Positions 1 to 10,031 of a DNA stretch of 64,000 nucleotides are shown here, one piece after another. The DNA is from Plectosphaerella cucumerina (taxonomy: Eukaryota > Ascomycota > Sordariomycetes > Glomerellales > Plectosphaerellaceae). Under the pieces are notes generated by a model, which saw nothing but the letters and a program-made list of their open reading frames with translations, had not been told where the DNA came from and did not search any database. Both the position numbers and the translations under genes were made by a program. The DNA is taken from assembly GCA_020746995.1 (NCBI GenBank), contig JAGPXD010000002.1, positions 496,001-560,000 on the forward strand. Direction: 5' to 3'. Within the stretch, counting starts at the first letter, position 1. Every line of letters begins with the position of its first letter.

Positions 1-857
1 CGTTTTGGGTCTCTTTCACCACCATCCCGTAATACCGCATCTCATCGGCGCCTAATCCACCGCCAACTGCTCATCCTCGCCTCTTCTCGCCTCGCACCCA
101 CGCAGACCCGGAGCAACCTCTCTCTGCTCTCCGGCATCGCCTGCCGTCTTACGATTCACCCGTCACAACTGGCCTGCGGCCTCCCTCTCCCCGGCTTTCA
201 AGGACCATCAACTCTGGCCCCCGATCACTGGTCTTTTGGGTATGCTCAGTCCTCCCTCTCATCTTCACCCCCGCTGTCACATATCATCACCCTCTACCCA
301 CACAACGACATCAAAGTTGCGCTCATGACCTTGTCTGGCAAGGCTCGCGAGGCAACCAACTGCCACTGCAGCTTGTGCAACCCGGCAACGGGCTTGTCAA
401 CGTCGACATTTGCTGCAGGCGCCTGGTTGTGTTCCCTGACCTGACGCAACGGGCTCTCACTCTGTCCTTGACCTGCTTCCCCGCATCACCCCCCGTTGCC
501 CGCATTGCTTCTGCTGCGTTCCAACCTCTTGCCTTCTTCCCTTCTCGGCATCGATGTAAATCGTACCTGTCAGCCATCTTCACCCAAGAAAATCAATGGC
601 TGTGGCAGCGACCCATCGGCAAGCCACATCGTCTCGCTCACACCCCGCTTTTGTAGCACATTCAACATCTTTTCCTAATTGTTCGTCTCAGCCATCACGA
701 AACTGACACGCGATCTAGGTCACATACCCGTACCACCCCACCCACCACCCATCCCCTTCTTCTCTCACGACGTCGGGCCGGACTCTAAACAGAAACCTAC
801 GAGCCAGATCACCAAGTCTCATTCTCGTCTCACAAACAGCTAATCCCCCAAAACAAC
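1..857. other. Upstream region and probable 5' leader of the PSP1 gene
   Basis: The region is rich in pyrimidine tracts (CCTCTC, TCTTCTC, CCACCCACC), typical of fungal promoters and leaders. Short ATG frames exist (for example 375-656), but they show no recognisable protein features. No RNA gene was seen. Confidence 0.5.
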
Positions 858-3742
858 ATGAACCCCAACTCGTCAAAGACGGCTCCCAAGCCGGGCCAAA
901 CTGGCCTTCCCATGGCCCCGAACAACCAAGCCCTCCTCCTTGACAAGCTCAACCGTCGATCCACCCCCGATTCAGAGGCTCTGGCCAGCTCGGACGATGA
1001 GCCGGACCACCACCGCCAGGACCACCCTCAGCCTATTAGCCAGCCGCCCCGGCCCGTACGACGAGCCTCGTGGCTGAACGACACCTCGTCGCCCCTGGCC
1101 AAGCCTCGGAAGGGCTCTTTTGCCAGCAGCTCAATGTCTCCCACCGCCTCCCATCCCACCACTCCTCCCGTCGACTCCGTTGCCTCTGCTGGTTGGGGCG
1201 CGCACCAGCCCGCCGCCATCGGCCGGGCACCCGCCCCTGCGACTTTTCCCTGGCCGACGGGAATCTGGAATAACGAGCGAAAGGACCCTCCCTCTCGCCT
1301 GAGCGAGGTCCTCCCATCACCGACGTCCACCATGCCGCCTGGCGGCCCTGGAAGCTCATTCTTCGGCCCCGATCACGGCCTCGGGCAGACATCGCCGGGG
1401 CCCAGAGACCACGGGACGAATCCTCAGATCCCCTTCGCCATCCCCCTCCACCCTACGCCAAAGACGTACCGCTCCCAGTCTTATTCGGTTGGCCAGCTTG
1501 ACCCAGACACCGCGCCTGCCACCGCCCTGAACAGCGCCGCCATGCTTAACCGCGGCAACCGGGGCCACCCCCACTCGGGTCTGCAGCATCGCCCCTCGCG
1601 CCCTAGTATGCTGAGCGAGATGTCCAATGACGCGGGTCTTCTCGGGAAGGTGAAGGAGGTTGATGATGATGATGAGGAGAGCGCACCCGATTCGATGCAG
1701 AGCTCGCTGCATCAGACTGCGGAAGCTAAGCAGATCGAGTATCTTACCCGTGAGAACGCCTTGTTGCGTCACCAGCAGCAGCAACAGCAACAGCAGCAAC
1801 AGCCGCAACCGCAGGCATATCAACAGCAGCAGCAGCACCAGCCGCAACAGCAGGCATACCAACAGCAGCAGGCACAGCAGGCGCAGACTTATCAGAACAA
1901 CCGCAATCCTCGGCCGCGAGCTTCTACCAGCATCAACTACGGTCTTGGCAATGGCTACAACTTGCGCGAGGCTGTCCCCGAAGAATCCGACTTCGCCATT
2001 GACGAACTGGACGAGGCAAATGATCCCGAGTCGATCACAAAGAGGGCCGTGAACCGAAGGATGAGCGAGATCGGGGCTGGTTATTCCCCGCGCTCCCCCT
2101 ACGAGAACAGGAAGCTGGAGAACGTTAAGAAGGCTTTCTGGCACAGCTCTCTTGGTTTTGGCGGACCCGACGGCCAACAGAGCAGGCGCCACTCGTTTGC
2201 CGACCTACCCCAGCGCCAGGCATCCATCAGCTCACTCAGCGAATCTATGGGCCAGTACGACAATTCGGGCTCCTCGGCCGAGATTCAAGGCATGTCGGAC
2301 TACAACCTGGGATATTCCGAGAACAACGCCTACCCCGGCGCCAATCATGGTGAGTCGAAGTTGCTTCCGAGGCGCATGCTATTTGCTGACATCTCAGACC
2401 TGGCGTCGTATTTCACCCCAGGAGGAGGCCTCGCCGTCCCACCTCAAGGCCTGTCGTTCAACAACCCATTCCCGTCTCCGTATGGCATGCAGCCTTCCTA
2501 TGGAAACCGAGCCCCTTCGCCCCACCGTTCCGTCTACGCAATGTCCCAGCCGCGGCACAACCAGCTCCTCCATATTGTTCTCTTCAAGTGTGCCAGGGCG
2601 GATGTTTTCTACATCCAAGAAGGCACCGGTCTGACGGTCAAGCCGGGCGATTTGGTCATTGTCGAAGCGGATCGCGGCACCGATCTTGGTACCGTCATGC
2701 AAGACAATGTCGACTGGCAAAAGGCCAAAGATCTCAAGGAGCATTATGCCGAGGAGCACTACAAGTGGCTCATGATGTATTCGCAAAACGCCGCAGCCGC
2801 TCAGGACGGCTCGGGTGCTGGACTGCTGGCCGCCGCCAACGGCCTTCAGGGGAGCGCCGTCGGTGGAATGGGTCCACCCAGCCAGCACCACATGCAAGAG
2901 CCGAACGCCGGAGAGCTTAAGCCAAAGCTCATCAAGCGGCTGGCTCAGGCCCACGAGATCCACGCCCTCCGTGACAAGGAGGGCAACGAAGCCAAGGCCA
3001 AGCGGGTATGCATGCAGAAGGTCAAGGAACATGGCCTGAACATGGAGATCCTGGATGCCGAATTCCAAATGTGAGTGGCCTTGCCTCTCAATGCGCCATG
3101 ACCGTGCTAACCTCTCTCAGGGACTGGAAGAAGCTGACCTTCTACTACTTTGCTGACTCGTACATCAACTTCAACTCCCTCGTCACGGATCTCTTCAAGA
3201 TCTACAAGACAAGGATTTGGATGTCGGCCATCAACCCTGCGTCGTTTGCGAGCCCGACCCTTGGCATCCAAGCTCCGAGCGGCATCGGCCCGGGTGCTGT
3301 TGGCATCCACCGAGGTACAGGCGGCAACACAGAGCGACGCCAGAACCCTGCGCCTCAGCCGCAGCATGACCAACAGTCGACCGGGTTTGGCAATGCGCCG
3401 CTGGCGTCTCGGGGCCCCCAAGCTCAATTCGGGCAGCAGGCGGGCATGGACAGAAACCCCATGCCAGCTTCCGCCTACGGGCAGGGCGGATACCCCTATT
3501 CTTCTCCCATGGGCGCCGTGGGCCACCAGGGTCGACCTGGGAACATGATGTACGGCGCTGGCGCCATGCCGTCCATCGACAGCTCCTACAGCTATCCGCA
3601 GGGAAATGAGTTCCCTGCGCAGCGTGGACGATTCCAGACACCTCCTCAGGCCTCTGGGCCCCATGACGGCAGCCTGCCAGCTCTGAATCAGCAAGTCGAC
3701 TGGGCGAATGCATTCCAGGGACTTTCCCTCGGATCCCGCTGA
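858..3742 (+). CDS. PSP1 C-terminal domain protein, 928 aa, three exons
   Basis: Exons are 858-2349, 2398-3070 and 3121-3742. The first intron (2350-2397) is 48 nt, in frame and without a stop, so the unspliced frame reads straight through it. Its GTGAGT donor, GCTGAC branch site and CAG acceptor argue that it is removed. The second intron (3071-3120) also has a GTGAGT donor and joins AT|G, giving AEFQMDWKKLTFYYFAD. The N-terminal 500 residues are low complexity (Ser/Pro, then a glutamine-rich stretch encoded at about 1770-1880). The C-terminal third carries the PSP1 domain (DVFYIQEGTGLTVKPGDLVI, then LKPKLIKRLAQAHEI, then FYYFADSYINFNSLVTDLFK). Yeast Psp1 was found as a suppressor of DNA polymerase mutations; the molecular role in filamentous fungi is not settled. 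The first ATG lies in a good context (ACAACATGA). Confidence 0.9.
2350..2397 (+). other. 48-nt in-frame stopless intron in the PSP1 gene
   Basis: GTGAGT donor, TTGCTGAC branch site and ATCTCAG acceptor within 48 nt. Splicing is phase 1 and joins CAT|G..AC to give H-D-L-A-S-Y. Retention would add 16 residues without a frameshift. Confidence 0.7.
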
Positions 3743-5229
3743 GCCCTCAACCTCAGAACCGACCTGCTTTCCGTCCGCTTCGCCGACTTGTCGACCTACC
3801 ACCACATGGCACACACAGAGATGACTTCTAGACTGCGTTTTTCACGACGAGACTCACGTCTCTCGATGACCGGTCAACCGGCCACATTGCCCGGCCCTCG
3901 ACCAACAGGCCTTGATCGGCCTGCAATTGATTTTTCACGCGGCGTTTGGGCATTCAGCTGAGGATGTCGATATCGAAACGGACTTTACGGCCTTATGCTC
4001 AGCTGCTGCTCCTTTTCCATCCCACCACACAAATGAAACATATATCACGCTCGCTTACACCACATCGGTCACCGGATATACAGCGTGGGGGAGGGGGCAA
4101 GGCAGCAAGCATGTTGACCATGCCAGACATCCGATGCCCCCTTCACCTTTGCCATCATTTTTTTCTCGATTTTCCCAGCCCAACACATCTGCTACACACA
4201 CCTCATGGGCAACGTCATAGACACAGAGAGAGAGACAAACACACACAGAGAGAAAGGGAGACGTTTTCATTTTGACACGAGCATGGTGTAATATTGTCTT
4301 GTCACCAAAACTATCTACTTTGGGGTTTTGCTTTTGGGCTTGTTTGCATTTCTTGCCTTGGTCCATCTCTTCTCCGTCGCTCACCCCTTTTCCCAGGATC
4401 TAGGTGGTTGTCGGGCGGGGATGGGTCGGGTCTGTTTTTGTTTTCTGCGCTTGCGTGCAATCGGGACATGTGTGGGACAGAGAAAAGAGACGTTCTCCTT
4501 GACTTAGTCTTCTCCCTTTCCGGCCGACTTGGCTGTTTGTTTGCTTTCTGCCTTCCTCCAGGTTGGGATGGCAGCGGATCGGGGCGGGCAGATAGATAGA
4601 CAGACATAATCGGCGGGAATCCTTCTTCTTTCTCTTGACATGTTTTGATGCAATGGTCGTGATTGTTCACTTGGGAAATTCAGAGGATGTAGGCAGCATG
4701 TCACATGTGAGAGGGCAAGACATCACTTGGGAAACAAGGCAAGCAGACATTTGACGATTCATTTCATTCATACAGATGCATAACCATACGGGCCATGCCA
4801 GTCCCTCCTCCGGGATGTGGTGGGCCATGGACCGGACCCATGTGCCCTCGGTGCCGTGATGTAACCCCGATCCATTCCTTGCCATCCTTTCATAGCGCAG
4901 TAATCATGGGACTCGTGTCGTATACCGTGGCGAGCCCCTCCCTCGGACCAGAGGGGGGTGAAGAAGAAAAAAAAGTACCAGAAACAAGATGCCGAAAAAC
5001 GCCATGAGACCGCCCTCGCGCTCCGGCGAGGGTGCCGAGGAAAAACAATACCAAATGCAGAAACAATGCAGAAGGAGAGGCTGGAACAGAAGCCTCACTT
5101 CCCTTTCCCGCCCTTCTTTTACTCCTTGACGGTGCCGAGACTGATGCCCATCCGGGACATGCCGTATGTCAGGTCGACGGAGGCCGGGGAGGACGGCGAC
5201 GACGGCGAACCGGGCGCGGAACCCAGCGA
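3743..5229. other. Convergent intergenic region between PSP1 and the 5230-6618 gene
   Basis: This space holds the 3' ends of two convergent genes. It contains an ACACAGAGAGAGAG-type purine/CA-rich microsatellite at about 4219-4260 and T-rich stretches at 4310-4460. No coding frame here has recognisable features. Confidence 0.5.
4219..4260. repeat. Imperfect (AC)n/(AG)n microsatellite
   Basis: Alternating ACACAGAGAGAGAGAC and AAACACACACAGAGAGAAAG runs, in the probable 3' UTR of the PSP1 gene. Confidence 0.6.
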
Positions 5230-6618
5230 CTAGCGGGCCCAGCGGCGGCCGCCCTGCCCGATGGCGGCGGGGCGGGAAGATGCGACGAGGTTCTCGAGGC
5301 CCGCGTGGCCGGGGCGCGTCTTAAACTGCTCCGGGATGCGGGGGACGTTGGGGATGCCCCTGTTGGCGTCCGGGCGGACACGGAGGGCGGCCATTGCCGG
5401 GGTGGGCAGGGAGACGTCGACGGCGGTGTAGACGCTGCCGGCGCTGCTACTGCCGGGCCTGGACGAGTCGTACGAGGTGAAGGAGGGGGCGTTTGACGAG
5501 TCGACGCTCATGCGGGCGAGGGCGTAGATGTCGGTGGTGGAGCCGTCTGAATTGGGGGTCGGTGGCAGGGGCACGGGGGAGGAGATGGCCGCCTTGTTGA
5601 TGCGGCCGGTGCGCTTAGCGAGGCGATTCGTCTCGCGCCGCGAGGACTGGCTGAAGGAGCGGCGCGTGGTGATGCCCAGGGGGGCCGGCGGCGGGGGCAT
5701 GGCGGCCATGTCGGCGGCGTGGTACTGCTGTTGTGGTTGCTGCTGGGAGCGCTGCTTGCGGAGGCGGGGCATGGAGATCTCGTTGGAGATGCGCGAGGCT
5801 GACTTGCGCAGACGCTTGAAGGACAGGTTGATGTCGTGCTCTGGCTGATCCGCGTCGGCGTCCTGAGGGGCGCCGCGCTTGGTACCGCGGGAGGGCGACG
5901 ACTGGCTGCCGGCGGACGGCGAGGAGATGGTGGGCAGTGGCCACTCCTTGCGAGGCTCGGCCATGCGCGAGGCGAACGAGGGGCCCGAGGGGGCCGGGGG
6001 CGCCATGGATCCGGGAGGCGGCTGCCTGGTTGACTGGATGGCATGCGAGTCGAAGAAGCCGTTACGCATGAGCTCCTGGTAGTTGGCCATGATCTCTTCT
6101 CGACTCGGCAGCTTTCCGTCGGCCGTCCCGGCAAATGGAACGGCGCCCGGGGCGAACTTGGCGTCGAGGCTGACGGGCCTCTTAGGGGCGTCGGCCTTGT
6201 CCCTCGAGAAGCTGAACTTCTCCCGCAAGCCACCCCAGAAGCCCTTCTTGGCGAAGCTGCCGGCTGCGCTGATGGGTCTCGAGAAGGTAGCACCGTTCGA
6301 GGCGTGTGCATTGTGGTTATCCATGGCCGTGGCGGCGCGGTCGGTGGGCATGCAGTGGGGTGGCTGCTGCTGTTGCTGTGGTTGCGGCTGCTGTACGCCC
6401 CCGGGGAAGTGCAGCTCGATGCGGCGCTCAAAGGCCTCGTCCTCGGGACCGATGAAGTCCATCGGCGGCACGGCAGAGGTGCGATCGTTCATGGAACCCT
6501 CGAGGAAGCGCGAGCGCGGCTTGGTCGGTGATGTTTTCGGGGCGGGCATGGCGGGGTACTGGACGGGGTGGGAGTTGAGCGGCCCTGGCCGGGGAGGCGC
6601 CATGTCGGCGGCGGGCAT
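5230..6618 (-). CDS. Conserved fungal protein of unknown function, 462 aa
   Basis: A single uninterrupted frame from ATG 6618 to TAG 5230. A second ATG six codons in is an alternative start. The protein is rich in Pro, Ser, Gln and Arg and is probably disordered, with islands that look constrained: FLEGSMNDRTS and FIGPEDEAFERRIELHF near the N-terminus, KKGFWGGLREKFSFSRD in the middle (about 125-141), REEIMANYQELMRNGFF (about 175-190), and NLSFKRLRKSASRISNEIS (about 267-285). Polyglutamine tracts occur twice. No catalytic motif, signal peptide or membrane segment is visible. I do not recognise a named family. Dense basic clusters would fit a nuclear or cytoskeleton-associated regulator, but that is only a guess. 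It converges with PSP1. Confidence 0.75.
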   Translation of the reverse strand: MPAADMAPPRPGPLNSHPVQYPAMPAPKTSPTKPRSRFLEGSMNDRTSAVPPMDFIGPEDEAFERRIELHFPGGVQQPQPQQQQQPPHCMPTDRAATAMDNHNAHASNGATFSRPISAAGSFAKKGFWGGLREKFSFSRDKADAPKRPVSLDAKFAPGAVPFAGTADGKLPSREEIMANYQELMRNGFFDSHAIQSTRQPPPGSMAPPAPSGPSFASRMAEPRKEWPLPTISSPSAGSQSSPSRGTKRGAPQDADADQPEHDINLSFKRLRKSASRISNEISMPRLRKQRSQQQPQQQYHAADMAAMPPPPAPLGITTRRSFSQSSRRETNRLAKRTGRINKAAISSPVPLPPTPNSDGSTTDIYALARMSVDSSNAPSFTSYDSSRPGSSSAGSVYTAVDVSLPTPAMAALRVRPDANRGIPNVPRIPEQFKTRPGHAGLENLVASSRPAAIGQGGRRWAR

Positions 6619-8155
6619 GGCTGCGCTGCTCTGGTCTGAGGCTGTCTGTATCGATATCGGTTCGTCGCCTCGCGGCAGAGAAGGAAGAATTGTGATGCTC
6701 GGTCACTCTCAGGGTGCGGCGTTGGAATGGAACTCGAGCTCTGGAGCTATGGTCGACTCGGGAGGTTGAGCCGGTCAAGAAGATGGGATGAAGCCTCCAG
6801 GCGTGTGCAGTGGACGCAGTGGACCATGGATCGGCGAGTGGGATGTTTGTAGGGTTCGTGTTCGTGTCGCGCGACGCGGTCGCCTCGTGCGCTGTTTGTG
6901 TTATTTTTTCTTCTTCTTCGCTAGCAAGATGCTAAGAAAGAAAGTTGTGATGGCGGCGGGTAGGCGGAGGGAAACAAGTCGATGCGGAGGGGGAAGGACG
7001 GGCTGCGTCAAAAGTAAACAGTAACAGTGCGGTGCAGCTCACTGGCAGGGAGATGCCTGCGCTGGTTGTGTAGTGTGCAGATGGTGCCTGTGCCCGTGCC
7101 TGAGCGTGGGCCAGGGGGTTGCGCGGTCCCCATGTATTTGGTGGGTTAAGTGGCCGTGGTTGCTGGGCGGACGGGAAAGGGGACGACGCGCTAAGACGCG
7201 ACTCGGATTGGAGTGGATCCCCTTGGGCTCCTTCCTGGCGACTCACATCCATCACATGCGGCAAGCGAGGGTCGCTGCTTCCGTTCAGTCTCAGGGCAGC
7301 TGCAACCCATGCTGCAGGTGCAGTGGACGAACGCAGGTCCGCACACGCGACGGGTCGCTCTTTCCCCTGACTTGACCGCGGCAGCTAGCTACGCTGACCA
7401 GACCCCGTGGGAGGCGCCTGCCGGGCCGGACAAGACACGACGGGACGGGAAGAGGTCACATCCATCAGATCACATCTCCCCGGGTGCAGTTGCCACGTTC
7501 AAATGCGCGCGTCACTCGGCCAGAAACAGTCTGCGAAATGCTCAGTTCGGTTTGCTACCTATCGAGCGAGACACCCCGTGCCTCGTCCAGGCCAGCCGGC
7601 AAAATCACAACCGGAACCCCTTCTCACTCGGACAGCGGATCAGACTCGGATCGGGTCAAGAGCCTGCCTGGCCGCCTGTCCAGATGCATTGAAGACAGAA
7701 CCCATCCCGCCCATTCCCTTCACTTCCCCGATGCGGCAATTCAGAGCTTCCACACATGACCAAGGCCTTGAGAGATACCAAGTGTGAAGAGAACAGAGCA
7801 TTGAGTGGCAAGTGTGGCAAAGTCTTCCATTATTGAGACATGTGTACCGAACATATGGTGAGTAGATGAAATAGGAAATAAGGATTGGACGTGGGAGATA
7901 CCAGTCAAAAGCTTGCTGGCACCATCGTGAGGCTCCAATGGAGCGGGATATATACACAAGATCATGGCGTGTATTCCACATGGCACTGCTGGCCGGTTAG
8001 ACACAGTCCCCATGCGTCGCCTTTTCGTCACACCAGAACATACCTCGAGAAAAATAAAAAGGAAACAAGACAACGGCACGCCCTTCGACGGCCTGCTATA
8101 ACAGAATGCCCAAACTCCATGCATGAATTCACTCGACGCCGCCACCCCGCTAGTC
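6619..8155. other. Intergenic region upstream of the 5230-6618 gene and downstream of veA
   Basis: No frame with recognisable coding features was found. The segment holds the promoter of the minus-strand gene ending at 5230 and the 3' flank of veA. A TTCTTCTTC-type pyrimidine run lies at about 6907-6921. Confidence 0.5.
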
Positions 8156-10031
8156 CTAGTTGTAGAACTCGTTGGCCACCTTGTATGCCATATTGCCGTC
8201 CGCTCGCGGGTAAGACATCAGCCCTTGGATGGCGTCATACCCGAACGAACGTCCACCGAGCTTGTGATGGATATCCTCCGGCCGTTCGCCGTTGGACAGC
8301 GCTTTGGTGCTTTCCACAAACGTGTCGGTGAATCCGCGCTTGGAGCCCGCGTGCAAGATCTGCTCCGGCACCGGCTTGGACGGCGGCGCCGCCTCGATGA
8401 TGTCCGAGGGTCGCGTAGACTGAGACGGGGCCGATGAGGAATACTCATTCGGGCTGACGCGGAAGCTGGAGACGCCCGGCAAGGACACGGAGACCCTGGA
8501 GGACCTCATGGTAGGGCTGCCGATGGGCTTGATGGACGGGATTTGATGAGAGGCGACAGAAGGTTCGAGGCCCGCACTGAGAGGCGCAGAATCACGCCTC
8601 AGCGCTTCCTGCTTGACGATGTGATCGGGGTCCAGCTTTACTAGCACTTCACGGGCGCTCGGGTAGTCGGCCTCCAGCTTGGGAACCGATCCCCGCGCAC
8701 TCGTATAGTCGTAGTCCATCTTGTAGCCAGAGTCTCGGCGGTGCTCCTCCTTTCCGGCGTAGTGGCTGTGCGAGGGGGACGGCGGCATGGCCGTGGCCGT
8801 CGATGACCGCCTGTCGAATGTGTCGCTCGGCGTCGGGGGTACGAAGGCACATGGCGGGTAGGGTAGTTGCTGTATGGCGGAAGAGGGGGAGGCGCGGCAG
8901 AGTATGGTGATGACTGGCTGGGGTAAGCAGAGGTCGGGGAGATCGGTGGCGGCACAGGTGCGCCCTGGCTGTACTGCGATGTGTACGAGGGTTTCGAATC
9001 CGAGCCGTAGCGCATGCGAGGGCTGGCCATGGGTGCAGGCGGCGGCGGCGGGGGAGGGTATGCGTCAACCTCGGACGGCCTGCGGTCCGGCACCAGGTAT
9101 GGCTCGCGGTGGTGGCTGCTGTTGCTGTCGGATCGGCCCCGGTATTGAGCAGGGAGCTCCCTGACCCGCGCGTCAGATGGCGACTGGGCGCGGGGACGAG
9201 ACCTCGGGGCATCATTTCCGCCCGCGTTGGGGTCCTGCTTGCTCTCGCGCCGCCTCATGCGCACCTCGCGGCGGATTCGGACACGGCATCCCTGCTCAGA
9301 TATGGTACGGCTCAGGGAGGTGCTGTGCTTCAGGCCGGGGAACTTCTTGGCGCTAAAGACGACGAAGGGTTGGGACACGACCCTCATGCGCTGGAGGAAA
9401 CCGGGCTCCGAGGTGTCGTCCAGGGGCTCAGCGTCACTGTCGCGCTCCTCCTTGGTGTGCTCGTAGAGGGTGAAGCCGAGAACGTAGCGACCTTCATGGC
9501 GAACGGAGAGATCGGGGAAGAGGAAGTAGCCGGCCTCAGAGGGGCGATCGAGAAGAGCCATGCCCGAGACGGGAGAGCCTGTCAGGACGGGAGGGGAGGT
9601 GGCGGCGGGCGTCTGGACACGGCCGTTGGCCATGGGGCGGGCATGTTGGAGATCGACGAAGACGAAGAAGCTGGCGTTGTATGCGTTGGTGATGTCCGTG
9701 GCCTCTTCAAAAGTCGCGCCCTCGAGGATGCGCAGCTGTACGACAGGCGGCGGGTCGACAGGGCGTCGGTCGGCGGCGGCTGAGGCGTCAGGTCAGCATG
9801 GCAAATTACACATTGACAGACGTCGAGTTGTCGCTCGCCAAGTGGCTTGCGGCGAGGCTAACTCTACTTACACTTCTGACCGGAGCCGCAGGCGCGAGCA
9901 CGCTCAGGCTGTTGCAGGCAAACAAGTTCGTAGTGAAGATGACGGCCGTCCTTTGTGGTCCTCGAGTAGAGGGACTTTGTAGGCTCGCCAGACTCGCTGG
10001 AGTCGATGTCGAGGTGCACCGCTGACTCCAT
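8156..10031 (-). CDS. veA: Velvet-domain regulator VeA, two exons, with apparent frameshift
   Basis: Exon 1 is 10031-9872 and exon 2 is 9779-8156. The 92-nt intron (9780-9871, GTAAGT..CAG) joins AAG T|CC to give QKSAADRRPVDPPPVVQL, a velvet hallmark. The velvet domain covers about residues 20-225: LQQPERARACGSG, SFFVFVDLQHARPM, AGYFLFPDLSVRHEGRY and SEQGCRVRIRREVRMRRRES. In other fungi VeA partners VelB and LaeA in the nucleus and links light to development and secondary metabolism. The C-terminal half (SVSLPGVSSFRVSPNEYSSS, then STRPSDIIEAAPPSKPVPEQ) lies in a different frame. The switch occurs at about 8860-8880, where PPLPPYSN gives way to QQLPYPPCAFVPPTPSDTFD. No credible intron explains it. 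Restoring one base gives about 594 aa. As read, the product is 432 aa with an aberrant tail. The frame stays open upstream to 10388, but the short start matches the family. Confidence 0.9.

Noticed and set aside
375..656. 93-codon frame upstream of the PSP1 gene
   Set aside because: Low-complexity composition, no features, and located in a pyrimidine-rich leader; at most a uORF.
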